DNA of 64,000 bases from Posidonia oceanica (GCA_037176725.1 JAZBRS010000035.1:45890001-45954000), one strand, 5' to 3'; shown: positions 10,448 through 22,634, counted from the first letter of the stretch. The notes: generated by a model from the sequence alone, not told the origin. Numbers and translations: made by a program.

Positions 10448-10708
10448 GGATCAGAAAGAGGATCACTGAGCCATGAAACTCACATGCAATCTGAGCCATG
10501 TAGCTCAAAGGATCAGAAAGAAGATCACTGAGCCATGAAGCTCACAAGCGATTTGAGCCATGTTGCTCAAAAGATCTGAATGGGGATCGCTGAGCAATGA
10601 AGCTCATAAGCGATTTGAGCTATGTAGCTCAAAAGATCTGAAAGAGGATCGCTAAGCCACCAAGCTCATAGGCGATCTGATCCATGTAACTCAAAGGATC
10701 TGAATGTG
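10448..10708. repeat. ~62-bp tandem repeat with GAGC/GCTC hairpins (4 copies) in E1
   Basis: The unit reads roughly GATCTGAAAGAGGATCGCTGAGCCATGAAGCTCATAAGCGATTTGAGCCATGTAGCTCAAA in shortened form: a GAGC..GCTC hairpin followed by TTGAGC-CATGTT-GCTCAA. It reuses the GAGC/GCTC motif of the 42-bp array but with different loops and spacing. Confidence 0.8.
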
Positions 10709-11311
10709 ATAAAGAGTATGCAAAGTTGGTCCTTTTGGGGACATGCAGAGTGTGATGGCATGCAATGAGATGTCATGAAACGCCATGCAGTGAAATGCGA
10801 TGTAATGCCGACCGGCCGGATAGATAAGATATCACCTTGATGCAAATGCTGTGATGCGAGTGTTGATGCAAAGTAATACCATGCGACGCAATGCGATCGA
10901 AGGATGTGCAATGAGATGTTATGACATGCAATGAAATACAAAGTGATGCTGTGGGACGAGATGCGATGCGGTGCTATGAGATGTTATGAGATGTAATGAA
11001 ATGCAAAGTGATGCTAGGAGATGTAATGAGACGTAATGAGATGCAAATGATGTAGTAACATGCAAAGTGATGCTGCAAGATGCTGGGAGGGGCATGATAA
11101 GTTGACAGACTCATCATCGGATGATTGGGGGTTATCAGCCTGGATGAAGGAAACTCCAGATAAGACTATTGTGCTTGCCATCCAGGTAGTTGGGGGTACC
11201 GGCCCAAAGAAGGAGACTCCAGACATTTTGACGGATGTCATCCGGGCAGTTAGGGCTACCATCCTGTCGCTCCTATAACTGTCAGTCATAGCCAAATCCT
11301 TCATTGTCCTT
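10709..11311 (-). other. E1 junction region between protease and 3' region (pol deletion scar)
   Basis: Non-coding. 10740-11080 is a run of degenerate ATGCAATG/AATGAGATG words. 11090-11275 holds boxes shared with 8880-9060 and with E2 46440-46780 (TTGACAGACTC, ATGACGGATGTCATCC-like). Homology to the E2 coding frame ends at about 11265, just after the protease tail, so pol is missing here. Confidence 0.6.
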
Positions 11312-14300
11312 TCACTTTGCTGCTGCGACGGGCTCGGTGATTCCTTTGCTGTACCACCTGAGTGGTGTTCCTCTCTCATAACCCCATCGGCGACATATGT
11401 TCTCGAACATCAAAGAAGGGTTGGAATGAACAGCCAAGTTGGCTCGTTCAAAAGCTGGAATGAAGTTAACCGGCTCAAACTGGTTGACGCGATAAAGGAC
11501 ATCAGAACGCTTAGGATCGAAATGGATGGTCTGTAAAGAGACGGAAGAGACAGCCTCAACTTTTTCCTTATCCAAGTTGTCTGCCGGGACGATAGCAACC
11601 TCATCGCCCCATCGGAGCTTGATCATGCGATGTAAAGTCGAGGGGAGAACTTGATGCTTGTGGAGCCAAGGGCGTCCAAGCAGGAGGTTGAAGGAGGGCT
11701 CAAGATCCACAATGTAGAACTCTACATCGAAAACGGCAGGTCCTACGGTGAGGGAGATGATTAGGAACCCCAGCGCATCATGGTGCGTGTTATGAAAGGA
11801 GGTCATTCCTTTTGTAGTTGGTGTAATGTCCTCAGCCTTGTATCCGAGTCGGCTTGCTATGCGCAAGGGACAGATATTGAGGCCTGCTCCATTATCAATC
11901 AATGTCAAAGGAATGCGAAAAGTCTTGTGTTGGACCGTGATGTACAGGGGTTGGTTATGGTTTATTCCAGCTGGAGGCAATTCATCACTTGAAAAAGAGA
12001 TGACTTGCGGCACTACAATCATGCTTATCATGGTCTCAAGAACATCAGGCTCAATGGATGGGGAAACATGGGCAGCTTGGAAAACTCTAAGAAAGGCCTC
12101 CCTATGCTCTACGGATGTGTGAATGAGATCCTAGATGGAAATATCAGCCTTCACCTTCCTCAGTTGAGCGGTGATATCGGCAGAAGGCTGATCCTTCTTC
12201 TGAGCAGGAGGGGACAAGGTGGAGGGCTGAACCAGGCTATCTACTGTGGTGGTCCTAGCAGGCTATCCCACGGGAGGTGAAGAAGCTGGCACTAGATGAC
12301 CTAGTTTGGATGCCAGAGCTACTGGCTAATACACTCTCCCAGACCATGTGATCTCTGCACACATTCTTGTGCCATAGTCAAATGGTACACGGTGGGTGTC
12401 TCTAACCAAGCTGATGACCAATGGAGTGTGAGCGCCTAGCTCCAACGGGGCTGCAGGCTGGCTGATAGGAGAGGAAACAAACGGAGGAAAATACTGAGCT
12501 GAGGGAGAGAGACCTAACTGAGGCTGAGCTGAAAGACGGATAGGAGACTGAGCTTGGGATGATGTGGTGGATGGCGCAGTGGTGTGCTCCGGCTCTGCAG
12601 TCAATTGTATCATGTGAATAGCCGACTCGGAGCTAGTGAGAGCCGACTGATACAATTGTGCGGGAAATGACACAGAGATATGGTGGATCAAAGAGAGGGG
12701 GTCCACTATTGATGTGACAGGCTCAGAAGGAAAGATACAATGTACTCCTGAGGGTCCGGCGCCTCCCGAGCCCGAGTGTGGAGGCAAAGGCTAGTTGACT
12801 ATGTTTGGATGTGGAGGTGCAAAGCCAGATGTGGGTGGTGGTAATGGAATGGAGGCTACCTCCTGAGTGTCAATAGCAATGATCTTGCGGTCAATCAAGT
12901 CCTGAATCGCATTCCGCAATGTATAACAGCTGTCAGTTGAGTGTCCCACAACTCGATGGAAGTTGCAGAAGAGATTTGTGTTGTACCAATGCAGAAGAGT
13001 ACTTGGCGGTGGGCGGATCTCAGGATGCCTCAGGAGGGATGCGACCTTTGGAAAGACTGCACTTAGAGGTTCAACCAATTGAGTGTAGTTACGCTTAGCG
13101 CGCTGAGGTCGTCTTGGAACCGGTTGTACCTGCCGGGGTGGTGGAGCAGGATACACTGGTTGGATGATAGGAGTGATGTGTGGAGTGTGTGCCCTAGGTG
13201 TTGGAGCATACATCACCTAGCTCGGACTGGGCTGAGCCACCATATTGATTGGCATGGGACGAGGCTGAACATATGCAACAGAGGGTTTCGGAGGATCTCT
13301 CTTCCTAGGAATGTTGTTACCATTGTTGCTGCTACTGCTGCCACCATTGTTGTGTTTGGTCAAAGCAGATAATACGGGAAAGCTACCGCTACGGAGTGAG
13401 CCTTCCACGCGAGCGCCCGCCCGAATCAGGGATGAGAATGTGGTGATAGGTTGGATGCTCAACAAGCCTCCCACATCCGATTGCGCACCTCGAATGATAA
13501 TCTCAATAGACTCCTTGTCGGAGGGCCTATCTTGAACCTGTGAGGCGAGAGTGCGCCAACGGCTGACATACTCCCCAAATGCCTCGTAGGGTCTCTGCCT
13601 AGTGGAGACAAGATCCTCGCGCTTTGGGATTAAGTCGAGGTTAAATGAATACTACTCTAAGAATGCCTAAATGAGGTCGTTCCAAGTCCGGATTGTGGCC
13701 ATGTCAAGGGAAGTGAACCACTTGAGCGCAGGGCCAGTTAAACTCTTCTAAAATAGCTAGATAAGGAGTCTATTGTCAGCCTGAAGCTGAGCTAGGTCTC
13801 TGCAGTATGCCCGAAGATATGAAATTGGGCAACCCTTACCATTATACTTTTCAAACTCGGGGAACTGGAAGTTTGTAGGAAGTATTGCCTCTGGGAAATA
13901 ACAGAGGTCTCAAAACTGGTAAGGCTGGCGGTCTCTACCCTACGATGATCGTTGCACTCTCTCTAGATCTCCTACTCGAGCAAGGAGTGTATCTAGAGGT
14001 GCAGCCGATGGGAAATGTGCAGGTTGGGCAGGAGCCACGTACGCTAAATAAGCTCCCCTTGAGGGGTCCTCTGGGTCTACCATCACGCCACCTAGTGCCA
14101 TGGCACGAGGGTCAGCGTACCCGTGCATTGGTGCTGAAGGAAATGGCATACAATATGAAGGCAAGACAAGTGGGGAGACAAAAAATTGATAAGCAGGAGT
14201 CTGTGCTGTGTAAGATGCAGCATGAGGGAACAACAACTGCTGCACTGGTACGACACCAGGCAACGAAGTCTGAGTATGCTGTGCTCCAGCCAACCCGAGG

Positions 14301-14950
14301 GGCTGACCACCAGATACCAGAGGTGGGTACTGTGCACTAAGTGAAGTCTACACTAGAGGCATGGATGTCGCCCCCATCACTGGTGTAGTGAGAAGCTGAG
14401 GTGATGGCCGAGGCAGAGGTGAAGTGGGGTGTGCCTGGAACACAGAAAAGGGGTGCTGGATCACAGGAGCAACTTGGAATACAGACGGGTGAACAGACAG
14501 AGCCATACCCTGCAGTGCCTGGGCCATCTCCATCATACGCTGGTATTGCTCATCAGGGGTCCCGTCAGTGGGAAGACTGAAGTGCAAGACCGGAGATGAG
14601 TCAGACACTACAGGAGGCTAGGACACAGATTGTCCAAAAGGTAAGGATCCTACAGCAGAGGAGGATTCAGCAGAATGAGTACTAGCGATGTCAAAGCCCT
14701 GAGCTGTGGGAGCAGGGAATTGAAAACCCAGAGTACGAGCAGTGGTCATCGAAACAGCCTCGGTGGTAGGCTCCGGACCAGCAAAGGATGGTCGACGCCC
14801 TGAAATGAGCGAGGAGAAGTTCCCAGGCGACTGAGACTAGAAGGTTTGAAAGGTTGGAACAACAGAAGTGACAGCAAAAGAGAGAGGAGTCGACAGTGGG
14901 GTCTCCTCCAAAGCAACAGAAAGCAATGGTTTGCCGACGTGCTGAGCCAT
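11312..14950 (-). pseudogene. E1 gag-protease polyprotein (degenerate, single frame)
   Basis: The frame starts at ATG 14950-14948 (MAQ..., matching the E2 start at 62567) and runs to a TGA at 11314-11312, about 1,212 codons. Order: a Pro/Ser/Gln-rich N-terminus; a Retrotrans_gag-type core at about 13890-13540 (FEKYNGKGCPISYLRAYCRDL, then KWFTSLD); a basic Asn/Arg stretch near 13330; a C-x2-H-x4-H-x4-C knuckle near 12967-12924; and an aspartic protease with DNG at 11896-11888 and LLLGRPWLHKH downstream. DNG in place of DTG/DSG is usual for Tat-type proteases as I recall. Fourteen internal stops interrupt it: 13 TAG and one TGA (13912). Every intact segment checked (14608, 14293, 13474, 13216, 12787, 12031) is in the same frame, so there is no net frameshift. 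It cannot make a full product by normal decoding. Confidence 0.9.
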
Positions 14951-16110
14951 GGCCGGGAACGAGTGAGGACAGGACTACGGCGAGTGCCAAGAGGGTGAGA
15001 TCTACGAGGAGCTATCATCGGGAACAACGACTAACTCAAAGAAAGAAGATCGAGAATATGTTGCTAGGGGTATGGGAGAAGGAACAAACTCAGACCCCAA
15101 CCAAAGAATGACCCTCTAACATGTGAAAAAACAAAAAACAAATGTCAGACCTTTGATAAACAAATGTGAATTTTATTAGAGTGGCATGATGCATATGAAT
15201 GCTTTCTAATATGCTCTCTCTCACTAATCTAGGTGTGCCCTAGTGAATGTTCTACTCCGGGTTCTCACAAAGGGATACGGGTCTCCGACTCAAGGATACG
15301 AAATAAGGTGCCCGTTCTAAATCCTGGCGAAGGCTCAAGCAAAGAACAAGTGGTGTGTTGGGAGCTTCGACTCCTACAATAGCAGTGAGCTCGTAATAAC
15401 ACCAACATGACCCCGAACAAGGGGAGACAGATCGGCAAATCATCCCATGCAAATGGTCATGGAACAAAAGACCGGGACTGCCATTCGAAGACTGATGGGT
15501 GGACTCAAAGGAGAAGAAATGCATGCCCCTAGTATGATCATGTATGCAAGTATGCTTGATGTCTTTTACTTGATTTTTATTGATTAACCAAAGGGGAAGA
15601 ATGTGAATGTAAAGCTCTAGTTTCACCTAGGGTACATTCTTATTCGTCTTTACATTTTCCACTTATTATTTTTGATTGTTTTGATTGTTATGTGTTTTTT
15701 TTTTTGTTTTGTTATCCATTCTTTTTGTTGTTTTTGTTTTTGTTTTATTTTTATGCAACCATGGGAAAAACAATCATGTCACTAATCATCCCTAGCCTTA
15801 ACTTGCAAAAATGGGAAGAAAACATCCAATCAAGGCATGCAAACATCAAACATCATGTCAAAAGGCATGTGCATGGCATGTGCGAGTGTTGTGACATGGT
15901 TATGTGAAAAGGAAAACATCCAAAAAGGCAGATATAGCATGGCAAGGCATGTGATGGGCATGGCAAACATAATAGGCATGAAAACATGGCATGAAACCTA
16001 ATGTCAAGGCACGGATACCAAGACACAAGGCAAACACAAGCAATGAACAACACAAACAAGAGAGAAAACCACAAAGCGGAAAAGCAAAAAAGAAAGCTGG
16101 AATCTGGTTC
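14951..16110 (-). other. E1 5' leader between PBS and gag
   Basis: Non-coding, about 1.16 kb. 15180-15540 aligns in patches with the E2 leader at 62830-63180 (GCTTTCTA..ATGCTCTCTCTCAC, AAATCCTGGC). 15690-15770 is T-rich. 15840-16090 carries GGCATG-type repeats, paralleled in E2 at 63340-63740. Confidence 0.7.
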
Positions 16111-16129
16111 TCCCCAGCGGAGTTGCCAG
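16111..16129 (-). other. E1 primer-binding-site region
   Basis: Four nucleotides inside the 5' LTR end, the minus strand reads CTGGCAACTCCGCTGGGGA. Its position next to the LTR end ...GGTTACA (16134) fits a PBS. From memory, similar TGGCGACTCCGCTGGGGA sites occur in plant Ogre/Tat elements and are assigned to a non-Met tRNA (possibly Arg). I could not verify the tRNA. Confidence 0.65.
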
Positions 16130-16133
16130 TTTC

Positions 16134-19100
16134 TGTAACCATGCGACCGAACGGCTCGAAAGAATGAAACGAGCCGAATCGCGGGTCACGACAAAAAGAA
16201 GTAAAAACGACGAAAGCTAAAGAAAAGAAACAAACAAAATTTGGAGTCGCCACCTAGTCTATTTGCAAAGCCGGGAGACAAGGAAAACCGAAAACATATG
16301 AAAACAAATGAAAGAAAACAAAGGATATGACACAAGGTCAATGCGGGCCAGAGATTAGGCAAGGATTCCTATTACGCACGAGGAAGGTGTTAGGCACCCC
16401 CGTGTGCCCGAAAAATCGGTCTTTCTGGGCAAATCCGCTTATTCGTGGTTAATGTCTGCATTGTTGCAATTTCAGTACGCCTGAGGGCAATATGATATGC
16501 CATTCTTGAATTCATGCTTATGCCTTTGAAAACATGCCACAAATGTATGCTTAAATGCCATGATGTATGAGGGAAAACAAAACATGCATCCTATGTGCTC
16601 AGCAACGCTGCCTATGTTCTGAACCGGGCGAATCCTGGTTCATGAGAACTCCAGACAGTAAGCATCACTACCCTATGGATGGAAGCAGAAAACAAAACTT
16701 CGAAGGAAACATGCAATGCAAGTAGGAAAACATGCCATAGGAGTGGCCGGAGAATGTTGGGTTCATAGGCCATAGGAGTGGCCGGGAACCCACGAAGGGC
16801 TGCCATGGTTTACTGGGGAGGTGGAGAGAGGTCGAGGGCATGTTGATGATGTTATGCAAGACGAGAAAACAAGAAAACAGTGCTCACCGCCTCTCATTGA
16901 CCTTGCTCGCCGGAGTTGACCGCATGCTTGACGGCCATGGATTGAACCGCAAGCTACGGGCTGTATCTCCTCAGTGACGATACAACGAAGACAAGAGGGA
17001 GGCTAGGCCATGATGCAAACAAGGCATGGGTTGGTCTCCTGGCCATGCTCAACGGTCGATGGCCTCACACAGCCGATGAACCCATCACCAGAAAATGTGG
17101 ATGCAAGGTGAAAATAAGAGAGCAAACACAAGCATTCACAGATAGTTCAATGATATAAAGGCATGCCACAGCAAGAGAATAAGAAAATTCTAAGCTTGAG
17201 GATGGGAAGTTACCTGTGGTGGTGGCCAGATGTCTCTCCCAACGCCGGCTGTTTTTCTTCGGTTTGTGCGACTCGGACGGCGATAGAGGAGGCTTGTGTA
17301 AGCTCGGTGGTGCTTGGAGAATGGGTTGGTGGTTGTTCACCGGAGATGAGGCTATTGACTAGCTAGTGGTTTGTTGTGTTCTTCTTGTGTTCTTGTGCGT
17401 TGTTGTGGTGTTTAGATATGATGATGGAGAAGGAGAGGAGGGGCTGCACCTTGTTGTTCGCTTGGAGATGGGTTGTTTGTTGTGAGGTGGAGAAGATGGA
17501 GGAGGCTGCTATATTCTATGGTTGTTGTTGGGTTCTCTTGGGTCTTGAGTGAGGAAGAGATGATGATGAAGGAGAAGGAGGAGGCTGCTGTATGGTGTTG
17601 TATGTTGGGTTGTCTTTTGTGTTGTGAGAAGAAGAGATGATGATGAAGAAGAAGGAGGTGGCTACTGTATGGTGTTGTATGTTGGGTTGTCTTTTGTGTT
17701 GTGAGAAGAAGAGATGATGATGAAGAAGAAGGAGGTGGCTACTGTATGGTGTGGTATGTTGGGTTGTCTTTTGTGTTGTGAGATGTATGGAATGAAGAGA
17801 TAGATGTGGATGGAGAGGAGGAGCTCACCTATGGGCTGTTGTGGTGTGTTGTTGGGTTCTTGTTGTGGGAGGAGTGAGGGAAGAGATGATGAGGAAGATG
17901 GAGGAGATGTGGGCTATTGTGTGGTTGTTTTTCTTTTTGTGTTGAGGAGAGTAGAGAGATACGATGAGGAAGGTGGCTTCTCACGTATGGGCTGTGGTGG
18001 TGGTTCCTCTCTTGCTTGTGTTGAGGAAAGAAAGATAGGAAGATGATGATGGTGAAGAGGGAGAGGATGGGTTGTTGTGGTTCTAGTAGTTGCTGGGTTT
18101 TGTTGGGTTCTCTTGGTTTGGAGATGAGTGGAGAGTAGGGAGGAATATGATGGTGGTGGCTACTGGTTGTGTTGGGTTGTGGTGTTGTTGTTGTATGAGA
18201 AATGAAGTGAGAGAGATGATCAGGAAGGTGGAGGGAGATGTGTAGGTGGCTGCTGTATGTGGGTGTTGCCTTGTGTGTTGTCAAGAGAAAAATCCAAGAA
18301 GACATGAGGGAGAGTTGTTGTAGGTTGTTGTCTTGTGGTGAGGAGATGGGTGTGATGAAAGTGAGATGATGAGGAAGAGGGAGAGCACCTATGGGCTGTT
18401 GGGTTCTTGTGTTAGGAGTGAAGAGGGAGAGATAATGAGGAAGAGAGGTGCACCTTGGGGTTGTTGTGTTGATGTCTTGTTTGTGTAAAGAGAAAGATCC
18501 AAGAAGACATGAGGGAGAGTTGCTACAGGTTGTTGTCTTGTGGTGAGGAGATGGGTGTGATGAAAGTGAGATGATGAGGAAGAGAGAGAGCACCTATGGG
18601 CTGTTGGGTCTTGTTTGCATGGGTGGTGTTGAGGCTTAAGTGGAGAGAGAGAGATGAGGGATAGGAGGAGTCTCACCTAGGTTGTGTTGTATGGGGATGG
18701 GTGAGTGAAGAGAGAGAGAGAGATCCACGTAGGTGAGATGTGTGCATGTATGGTGTTGAGGTGTGAGTGAGTAAAGAGAAAGAATTAATGAGGAAGAGGA
18801 AGAGGTGTGCACGTTTGGGATTCTTGTTGTGTTTTGGAGGGTGAGACTTGGGTTTAGTTTAAGTTAGGTTTGGGCTTGAGTTTAGGTGAGACATGTGCTT
18901 AGTTTTAGGTTTGGCTTGGTCTTGGGTTTAGATAAGACTTGGGTTTGTGTTTAGGTTAGGCTTGGGCTTGGTTTAGAATTGGTGGGGCTCAGGTTTGTGT
19001 TTTATGGGTGTTAAAATGGGTTTGGTTGTTGGTAGGTTTTAGGATGTTTGGTTGGGTTTGGGTTTAGTGAATAGGTGGGGGCCGCCACGATCGAGCACAT

Positions 19101-19149
19101 TTTTAGGAGAAAATCGCCGACGAAGGACTACAAAATCAGGGTGTCTACA
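16134..19149 (-). repeat. 5' LTR of E1 (about 3.02 kb)
   Basis: On the minus strand it starts TGTAGACACCC (19149) and ends GGTCGCATGGTTACA (16134). It matches 3927-7084 throughout, including the ~76-bp tandem array and the purine-rich middle, but has one rather than three copies of the 75-bp unit near 18760-18840. By eye it differs from the 3' LTR at about 2-5% of positions, mostly transitions. Confidence 0.9.
16379..16402 (-). promoter_or_regulatory. Conserved LTR hairpin box (E1 5' LTR)
   Basis: Same box as 4162-4185 with one G-to-A change in the left arm (CGAGG) and the right arm restored to CACCCCCG. The flanking ATTACGCACG and CGGTCTTTC are kept. Confidence 0.6.
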
Positions 19150-20489
19150 GCCATGTAGAAAACTCATACACACTTTTCCATCCACGACTTGTGTATACAT
19201 CCAATCACGATGAGAAGACATTTCTTTCTACAAAAAAAAGAAATGATAATGTCTAGTTTGAAAAAGAAAACATGATGACACTTGAAAGGGAATGTGATAT
19301 AAGTATCACGTTAGAAAAAAGTAGGTTCAGGTTCATGTTCGGTAGACTGAAATTGTTCGGTCGACCAGACCAGGGACATGTGCTAACTTCCAGGTTTAGG
19401 CTCAGTAGACCGAACCATTTTGGTCGACCAAACCAAGGACCTATGCTAACTTCCAGGTTCAGGATTGGTCGACCGAAATGGTTCAGTCGACCGGACCAGG
19501 GATAATATCCGCTTTGAAGGTGACATTATTCATAAAATGTATTATTCATAGCTGTATATGTTACTAAATTATTGTAATCCCAAGTTTTATGAAAATTTAA
19601 CAAATTTTAACCATTGAAATTATATGCATTACTCAATGACAACTTTAGCCCCATTAGTGAAGCCCAGCTTTACAATTTGTTCTTTGTGATTACTTCTTAT
19701 GTCACATCACTTCCTAGAAGCTACCTAGTTCTCTATTTGTAGTTCATCAATATTAGGAGTAATGTTTTGTGCCTTCGACTTTTTTCTAATCCAGTTTAAG
19801 TCATGAATAGAAGTTAGAATTGCTTGAACCTATGTGAGAAAAAACTAAAAAGAATGGTTAATTTGCTTGAACCACTTGCAATCTTCTGCTTAGCCACTTG
19901 TCATTTGTGAGTTAATCTTGTATTAGCTTACCTCTCTCCATCAACCATTGTCAAAAACTCAAAACTTCATGACAGGCATTAATATTTACATCTGTTTCTC
20001 TATCTTCTTCTTTTTTCCAAAAGTACCAAATCATGAAACAACTGGTGGCAAGAACACCTATTCCATACAATCATAACATTAATTAAGCTATTCTGTTGAA
20101 GATAACCGATATGCATGCCACGTAGTGCAAATGGTGTCACCCAAGGCTGAGGCAACTTTGCACTTTTTTTTTTTGGTAATCTCAAGTACCAAGTTGTGGT
20201 TGTACCTTGTAGAGTTGGAGAGGCTGCGGTGAGGAGGGAGGAGGCAGAGGCGGAGACGAAGGCCGAGATGGAGGCACATTGCAATGAGGAGGAACGAGGG
20301 AGTACAGAGGTGAGGAGGGAGGAGGTGGAGGTGGAGGTGGAGGTGGAGGTGGAGGCGGAGAGGGAGGCACACGGCTGTGAGGAGGCAAGAGGCATGCAAT
20401 GCGGTGGCAGGAGGCAGGAGGGCGGAGGCAGGAGGCATAGAGGAATGAAAATTGGGGCGGGGGGGATGAAAAGGGCGGGAATTTTTGGT
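19150..20489. other. Unassigned AT-rich sequence with GGTCGACC repeats and a GGAGGT tract
   Basis: No recognisable gene. 19330-19505 holds about three ~64-bp tandem copies built on GGTCGACC palindromes, such as GGTCGACCGAA..TTCAGTCGACC. A CCAT-loop hairpin (GACCGAA-CCAT-TTTGGTC) echoes the hairpin in the E3 LTR at 32263-32290, so this may be a diverged piece of an E3-type LTR. 19510-20170 is ordinary AT-rich DNA. 20220-20440 is a GGAGGT/GAGGAG tract that yields a spurious polyproline frame on the minus strand. It may be the interior of the CACTA element ending at 20713; its other end was not found. Confidence 0.4.
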
Positions 20490-20713
20490 CTAAATTAGCG
20501 AGGCCATTTAGCGAGGAAATTTCCTCGCTATATCATCACTATATCCTCACTAAAAAATTGCGAGAGCATTTCCTCACTATATCCTCGCTAACAAATTGCG
20601 AGGGCATTTCCTCACTAAATCCTTGCTATTTGCTCTCGTTATAATATTGCAAGGACATGTCCTCGCTATTTCCTCATGACATGTCCTCACAAAATCCTAT
20701 TTTTCTTGTAGTG
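20490..20713. mobile_element. CACTA (En/Spm-type) transposon terminus, partial
   Basis: The segment ends TTTTCTTGTAGTG (20701-20713), the inverse of CACTACAAGAAAA, the characteristic CACTA terminus. Just inside are several subterminal repeats of CCTCGCTA/TAGCGAGG and GACATGTCCTC, as is usual for this superfamily. No transposase is visible, so it is non-autonomous or truncated. The opposite CACTA end was not recognised in the window. The sequence immediately right of it is in the middle of an E3 LTR. Confidence 0.75.
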
Positions 20714-22631
20714 TTTTGGTGTAGTTTAATGTTATCTTTTAATAGGTTGTCCTTGCAGGTGTTTATGTCGTACAAGTGATTAGGATAATCATTAGTATGA
20801 TTTAGGGAATGCCTAAAATAAATTAGTAAGATTCCCTAGGTGTTGTAATTAACATAAAAGACTATAGAACTTAGAAATACTAAGTTCTCGCCTAGATGGT
20901 TTAGATGGATCTTGGGGACCATGATTTACTTCAGGATTAGATGTGGGCATAGTGTTTGGTGGGGTGCACTGAATGGAATAGTCAGTGGCACTGTTTAGGT
21001 GTTAGACATTGAGCAGGCTGGGCATGTGAAAGACACAGGCCAGTAGGTGTCTTACACTTTGGCACTAGAACTCGGAGTTCTGGGTGTGTTTTGGGTTGGT
21101 GTCCTGTCTTTCAAGTTAAGTAGGACTTTGAGACTGTTGTTCTGGCATTGTTGCTATTTTCCGTGTAGTGTTTGGCATGGCGTTCTTTAGTGCTTTTGAG
21201 ATGTAATTTCGAAATGGTTTTCAAATGATTTTAGAAAATGTGGGGTGCTTGGGAATGACTTCCCAAGGTTTTTGGAAAAGTTTTCGGGGACCAAGAGACC
21301 GAAGCTCTTGGCCGGCCTTCAGTGACGAGTGATACCCCTAGGGCTGCAAGCTGTTTGCTTTGGATGAGGTCCAGGTGTTTTGTGGTTTTGTGGGGCCAAG
21401 ATACTTGGGGGTTGTGTTGTCAGGACCCAGGAATGTGACTACATTCCTTGTGTGTCGGACACATCACCTAGGTTGAGGTCTGTGGGTCGAGGTACCGTCC
21501 GTACCTAGTGGTATCGTGAAAGTGGACATGGGAGGTATGATACTCCTGTGTAGCTGGGCATGATACCGTGGTTGCTACGGATACCAAGACTCACCTAGTT
21601 TTGGAAATGTTTTGACATTTGTTTTGGTTGTCTGGCTGCTTGTGGCCAGTGTTGGTTGCTTGGCACCGGGCAACATGATACAGAGGGGTCTTGCCAAGGA
21701 GGTTGGACTTCGGGATGGATAGGTGTGCCCTGTCCATGGCAGTGTAGTGCGTTTCAATGGCTGCTTGTGGCCAGTGTTTGCTTGTTGTGGTTCTTGCTGA
21801 GTCCTGGTTCAGGGAATCATGCTCTGGTCTAGAGTAGACCGTGTTCGCCGAGTGATGGCTCATGGTTGGCTTTTGGTCTAGGATAGACAGTGTGTTTTGC
21901 TGAGTAGTGTCTCAGTGTTGGTTTTGGTTGTTGCGTGCCTATATGGCGTTGCTGTTTGGCCAGTGTAGCCTTGTGTTTGACTTTGGTGCTTGCTATGTTG
22001 CGTGTTCTGGATGCAATTGAGAGCATTCAAACACTGTTGGTTGTCTGGTCCGCCCAGTTAGTGCGTGGGACCGGGCTATGTGTTTGGGTGTGTGGTTTAG
22101 GACTTGATTTTGGCTAGAGTGGCCATCTAAAGTGTGCATAAAGGTTTTGAAGGAGCATGCCTTTGGTTTTGAACGGAAAAAGAGAAAAAGGGTTTTAAAC
22201 ACAATGTTTTATTGGATTTTGCTGTTTGCTGGGCAATGGTGTGTTGCCTTGTTGTGGTGTTGTGGCATCCAGGTGTGATGCTCATGTTTGTTTGCTGTGG
22301 CATGGCTATGCCTGTTTCCTCGGTGGTGTCTACCGAGTTATTGTGTGTGTGTTAGGTCGGGTGTGTGCTGGGTGACCGTATTGAGTGGTCACTCACGTGT
22401 CCTTTGTTTTGGTGTTTCCACAGGTGCAAGATAGGAGCAGCTTTCTTGCTAGTGCACATAGGAGGAGTAACGCTGCCACACATCAGGGTTTCTGGGTAAG
22501 TGAGTTAGTTTTATTTATTTCTGCTTTATTGTAATTGTGAGAATTTAGTTCTGTAGTTTATAAATGTTAATAAGAATATAAAAATGAAAAATGTAGCTAG
22601 GTTGAAGGTAGCGACTGGGCAGGTCGTTACA
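20714..22631 (+). repeat. 5' LTR of E3, 5'-truncated
   Basis: This aligns with about 32470-34413 of the complete E3 3' LTR, for example AGGATAATCATTAG, TGGTATCGxxxxAGTGGAC, GTGCACATAGGAGGAGT and the terminal GGTCGTTACA. The first ~1.05 kb of the LTR is missing where the CACTA terminus abuts it. It is followed immediately by a tRNA-Met PBS, so it is the 5' LTR. Confidence 0.85.
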
Positions 22632-22634
22632 GAA

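Larger units (their letters stand above)
3927..19149 (-). mobile_element. E1: gag-protease-only Tat/Ogre-like LTR retrotransposon
   Basis: A 15.2-kb element in minus orientation: 5' LTR 16134-19149, PBS region 16111-16129, leader, gag-protease frame 14950-11312, a 3' region rich in hairpin arrays (11290-7100), polypurine tract next to 7084, and 3' LTR 3927-7084. RT, RNase H and integrase are absent: where E2 has more than 4 kb of pol, E1 passes from just after the protease (about 11265) to sequence matching E2's 3' region. The stretch at 10380-10450 still matches the extreme 3' end of E2 integrase, so pol was deleted. The LTRs differ by a few percent by eye, mostly transitions. No target-site duplication is visible: the right flank is GCCAT and the left flank is the end of the E0 LTR. 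Confidence 0.85.

Noticed and set aside
20000..20438. Polyproline-containing ORFs on the minus strand
   Set aside because: Translation of a GGAGGT microsatellite; no conserved protein sequence around it.
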